This document shows positions 60,788-64,000 of a stretch of DNA of 64,000 nucleotides, one piece after another; position 1 is the first letter of the stretch; each line of letters begins with the position of its first letter. The stretch lies in assembly GCF_050947335.1 (NCBI RefSeq), contig NC_134985.1, forward strand, positions 22,001,190-22,065,189, given 5' to 3'. Source of the DNA: Megachile rotundata (Eukaryota; Arthropoda; Insecta; Hymenoptera; Megachilidae). A program made the translations under genes and the position numbers. The notes under the pieces were generated by a model. The model was not told where the DNA came from. It saw nothing but the letters and a program-made list of their open reading frames with translations, and did not search any database.

Positions 60788-61110
60788 CAGGGCGTTTCAT
60801 AGTATGCGGATGTTATCTTCGATGTTGGAGAACATGAGAACGAGCGAGAAACGTTTCTGCGAACATATACCGTGTTTAAGCTGAAAATATATTTATGTTC
60901 CAATAACTTAATGTCGAAACAATATTTCAAATATATTTTCTGTTATCGCAAATATCTCTTAGAGAAGTAATAACTTTCAGTTACTCTAGTTCAAATTATC
61001 GTCGCAAAATTTCAAACAGAATATCTAGAAGTTGGAAGTCTATGCGAACTTTTTTCATCGTCTCCGTGTTCTCTGACAAAATCGGAGTAACAAATTATGA
61101 AACGCTTTGT
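60788..61110. mobile_element. short non-autonomous inverted-repeat element (MITE-like), 323 bp
   Basis: The left end is TA|CAGGGCGTTTCATAGTATG; the reverse complement of the right end is TA|CAAAGCGTTTCATAATTTG, a match at 15 of 19 bases. A weaker second block (GGAGAACATGAGAACGA against GAGAACACGGAGACGA) extends the inverted repeat inward. TA flanks both ends (60786-60787, 61111-61112), consistent with Tc1/mariner-type target use. The interior is noncoding. Its terminal GGGYGTTTCA is shared with the element at 47690-48001, but the interiors differ. Confidence 0.55.
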
Positions 61111-64000
61111 ATATGTATAGACGCATATTTAAAATACAGATACACTCGTACATACTCGCGAAAAGGTGGATGGAAAGACATAGAGTGATAAAAAAACAAA
61201 CAAAGAAACACATAATAATCTATTTTTCGCCCAAGCAAAGTGATTCTATAATGTAAAATGTATTGTTAACGAACCAGAGGAAGATAAAATAAAGAATGGT
61301 TAATTTTCCTAACGAAACCGCCGAAAGCTGCGATGGTAAGCCGTGCACGTTTTTTTTTCGTCCTTCGGTGACAATGAGAGTTTTGTAAATCTACTATTTC
61401 TATACATTCAAATGTTTTGTAAAACAAATTGCATCGCGACTAGCGAAGGATCAAAATACGATGGCACAGCGTATGGTCGCCTCTCGATCCTCATCGGATC
61501 CCGTCGATACTCGAGCGTCTTTCGTACGTCCATCATGGATACAAACAATCGCTTCTCGTTTCTCCGTTCTGAAAAAGTCCTCTTTGTACTGTTTAAAAAC
61601 CTATATATAGAAAAAAACAGTGTACAGTACATTTAACGATGTACTCTCGAAACATGTATTCGTATTCCGTTCAAAAATTGTTCTATCTCTACCGAGAACG
61701 AAGCGAGCTTGTAAAAGTGAACAAGGAGCGAGACGACACACTATTCTATTATACTTTAATCGCGTTCAGACTAGGCGAATGCGATAGATAAGTTGCCAGG
61801 CAAATTACCGAAAAGCGAGGACGATAACCTGCCAGGTTTTGTGGGCTATCTTCCTCGCTCTCTGGTTATATGCCTTCACTAGTCTGGCCTCTTTCCTGTC
61901 ACACATGCCTAGCATAAACGGCTCTTTATTTTCAGTCCTTTCGCCCCACTTCGCGCTGCTTAGTCCGCTCCAACCGTCGATTTACGGACTACCTGGAACG
62001 TAAACAGCCATAAAAAAATAGAGACGACCCTATAAGGAGCGTGTGTAAGAGCGAAACAGCGGTTACCCGTAGGTTTTCGATACCTGTATAGTGTTGATGT
62101 TCCAGGTAGTCTGTTCGAGCATGCGCCACGTGTGCTGCGCATTGCTGGAAAGATAGCGAGTGAATTGCATTTAGGTTCGATCGATTAGACGCCCACGACT
62201 CGTAGGCATAATGTTCGGTTCTTTGAACTACAAACAAGACCAATACGAGCAAGTTCGTGTTCACCCAGACGTATTGCGCTTCCAGTTCGCACACGATTCT
62301 CACTGTTCCATCCGCTGTAACCCATTCGTAGCATACCATCTGTACCATACCACTGGTTATCTAATGATCGTGTCGGTAGAGCATACACGAGTTCGCACAT
62401 AAGATCCTTATCGTTCTCGCCATCCCATCTGCAACGTCTAATTCTCACCAGTCCCTCCGCCCCGACTTAGTCGAATCGTTCTATTCGCGTCATCCTATCC
62501 GTGAAATCACGTCCCCGGTACCTAGAGCAAGATACGTAAGCTCGAAAACAAGGTTGATGCATGGCCTACCCGTGGAGACAAATTCGTGTACATTCCTAAA
62601 TAATACGTTCATCGTGCGCTTTTTCATTGTCGGTGCTCTACGAGTTCTCTTTTCATTCTCTGCCCATAAGTCTTGTTGTCCGTTTCTCGTCCACGCATTT
62701 TCACCGGGGTAGAACGTATCCATCAGAACGGACGTTTCCACGAGTGTCACATACGAAACTATGACGTTCCGTTCTATGACTATGAATAACGAAATACACG
62801 TACGAGAAGACGTTCGAAGCGCTTTTTTGCTCGAGGACTAATATTTGTTATTAAAGTAAGCGACGCTCAATCGACGGGGTCGAGAGATCGCGCGGCGACC
62901 GGCGTGTCGCTACGCTTCAAATTTTCCTTTAGCTGCTTTTCACAAAGCGGAGGATCGAGCGTGTGATCTATGGCGGGAGATTTAACGACCGAGTAAAGAA
63001 AAAAAAAAAGATACGACGATGGATGGAAAGCATATATCGTGGAGGCACGGAAATCGAGGTTCCGTTCGCAAGCCGGGTACCAAGGCACTCAGGGCAACGA
63101 TTAAATATCGATCAACTTATTTGTACGACGATCTAGGCTATTTACGTTGTATGTCCATGACGCCAGAAGAGATATAAACGATGCATTTGTAGGCATTAAA
63201 TGAAACAAAGTAAAATAAAATGGGGCGGCGCGCGTCGCCTTCTCTAAACGAGATTTAACATTTTGAATAACATAAAGAAAAAATTATATACATATATAGC
63301 TATTACGGAGTATATAATAGGTAAAAATGGAAACTTATTTCCTTGGGCTGATCACGTGCACGCGATCACGTTATTCGTTTTCTTGTTAAATACCGAAGCC
63401 GGACGATGTCTATATTTTGCACGATATGGTATATCCTCCCAGTTTCTTTTTCCATAATCCCTCGCAAACTCAAACTGATTTCGATCGTGGCAATAGTCGT
63501 GATCGCGGTCACGAGCCAGCCCGTCGTCGTTACGTAATACGAGTTTCTAAGGTAGTAAATGGGAGCCCGTTTGAAAGTAACAGAAAAAAATCACAATAAT
63601 CGAGTTTTCTTGGAACGCCGAAGAACGCTGACGAAAGGAGTAAAATGGAACGACGAGTAGTATGGCAATTTTGGAATGACACGAAAGAAACTCAACGATT
63701 AAACAGAATTCGCAAATCCATTTATTGATTAAACTCCAAAATCAGTTGAAATGGGAAACATGGAAAAACGAAGGACAGGAGGAAAAAACAATGATTACTA
63801 CTTATCGATTAGCTGTAAACATTATTAAGGGCAGCCATGTAGTACTCATATAGTCTATTTGTTAATGTTTCAGATATTTTATTAAATGTTGATATAATGT
63901 ACTACGACATTCCTTGTTTGTGCCGGAATTCCCGCAATCTAGTCTTTAAAAGAAAAGCAACATAAAAAAATAAATAAAGCAGAAGAAGAAGAGAAGGAAG
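61111..64000. other. 3' flank after the inverted-repeat element
   Basis: No recognisable gene. The stretch 61780-62760 is richer in GC and CpG-poor words (CCTGCCAGG, TGCCTAGCA) than its surroundings and contains a 13-bp perfect inverted repeat (listed separately). Open frames there, such as 61989-62348 and 62185-62448 on the - strand, lack domains. Further AATAAA signals occur near 61284, 63208 and 63970. An exon of a neighbouring gene cannot be excluded. Confidence 0.4.
61987..62111. repeat. inverted repeat with perfect 13-bp arms
   Basis: GACTACCTGGAAC (61987-61999) is mirrored exactly by GTTCCAGGTAGTC (62099-62111), separated by 99 bp. A 13-bp palindrome, AACCTGCCAGGTT, lies shortly upstream near 61829-61841. 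The arms are not AT-rich, so chance is less likely. It may be a transposon remnant or a structured RNA. Confidence 0.55.

Overview
The window is insect genomic DNA. It is AT-rich but full of CpG (motifs such as tcga and cgaa recur throughout the introns), has very long introns, and shows almost no recognisable transposon coding sequence. That profile fits a hymenopteran, perhaps a bee; this is an inference from composition and from protein similarity, not a proof.

One protein-coding gene can be supported, and it fills most of the window on the + strand: Shaker, the voltage-gated Kv1 potassium channel. The assembled transcript has seven coding segments: 1682-1755 (N-terminal inactivation ball), 39649-39772, 42783-43048 (T1 tetramerisation domain), 43649-44292 (S1 to mid-S5), one of two 130-nt pore exons (46367-46496 or 46557-46686), 51873-52063 (S6 and proximal C-terminus) and 52554-52720 (C-terminal tail, stop TGA at 52718-52720). 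All junctions are GT-AG, the phases agree, and the total is 1596 nt, or 531 aa plus stop.

The standout feature is the tandem pair of pore exons. They are 60 bp apart and about 85% identical in DNA. They differ at only four residues, all in the outer pore: three turret residues and the position equivalent to Drosophila Shaker T449 (Arg in the first copy, Thr in the second). Neither 130-nt exon is a multiple of three, so using both or neither breaks the frame. Alternative pore exons are known for spiny lobster shaker; here the arrangement can be read in an insect-like locus.

Layout. 1-1681: 5' flank with a weak TATA candidate and a short upstream ORF overlapping the start codon. 1756-39648: a 37.9-kb first intron holding candidate internal promoters or first exons (about 9.0-9.34 kb, 22.2-24.56 kb and 39.56 kb), several degenerate tandem repeats, hairpins and a low-CpG island of about 1 kb at 25.95-26.96 kb. 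39649-52720: the channel core. 52721-64000: probable long 3' UTR and 3' flank with structured elements, microsatellites, a short inverted-repeat element (60788-61110) and an unexplained inverted repeat at 61987-62111. No rRNA, convincing tRNA, CRISPR array, bacterial-type operon or second recognisable protein gene was seen.
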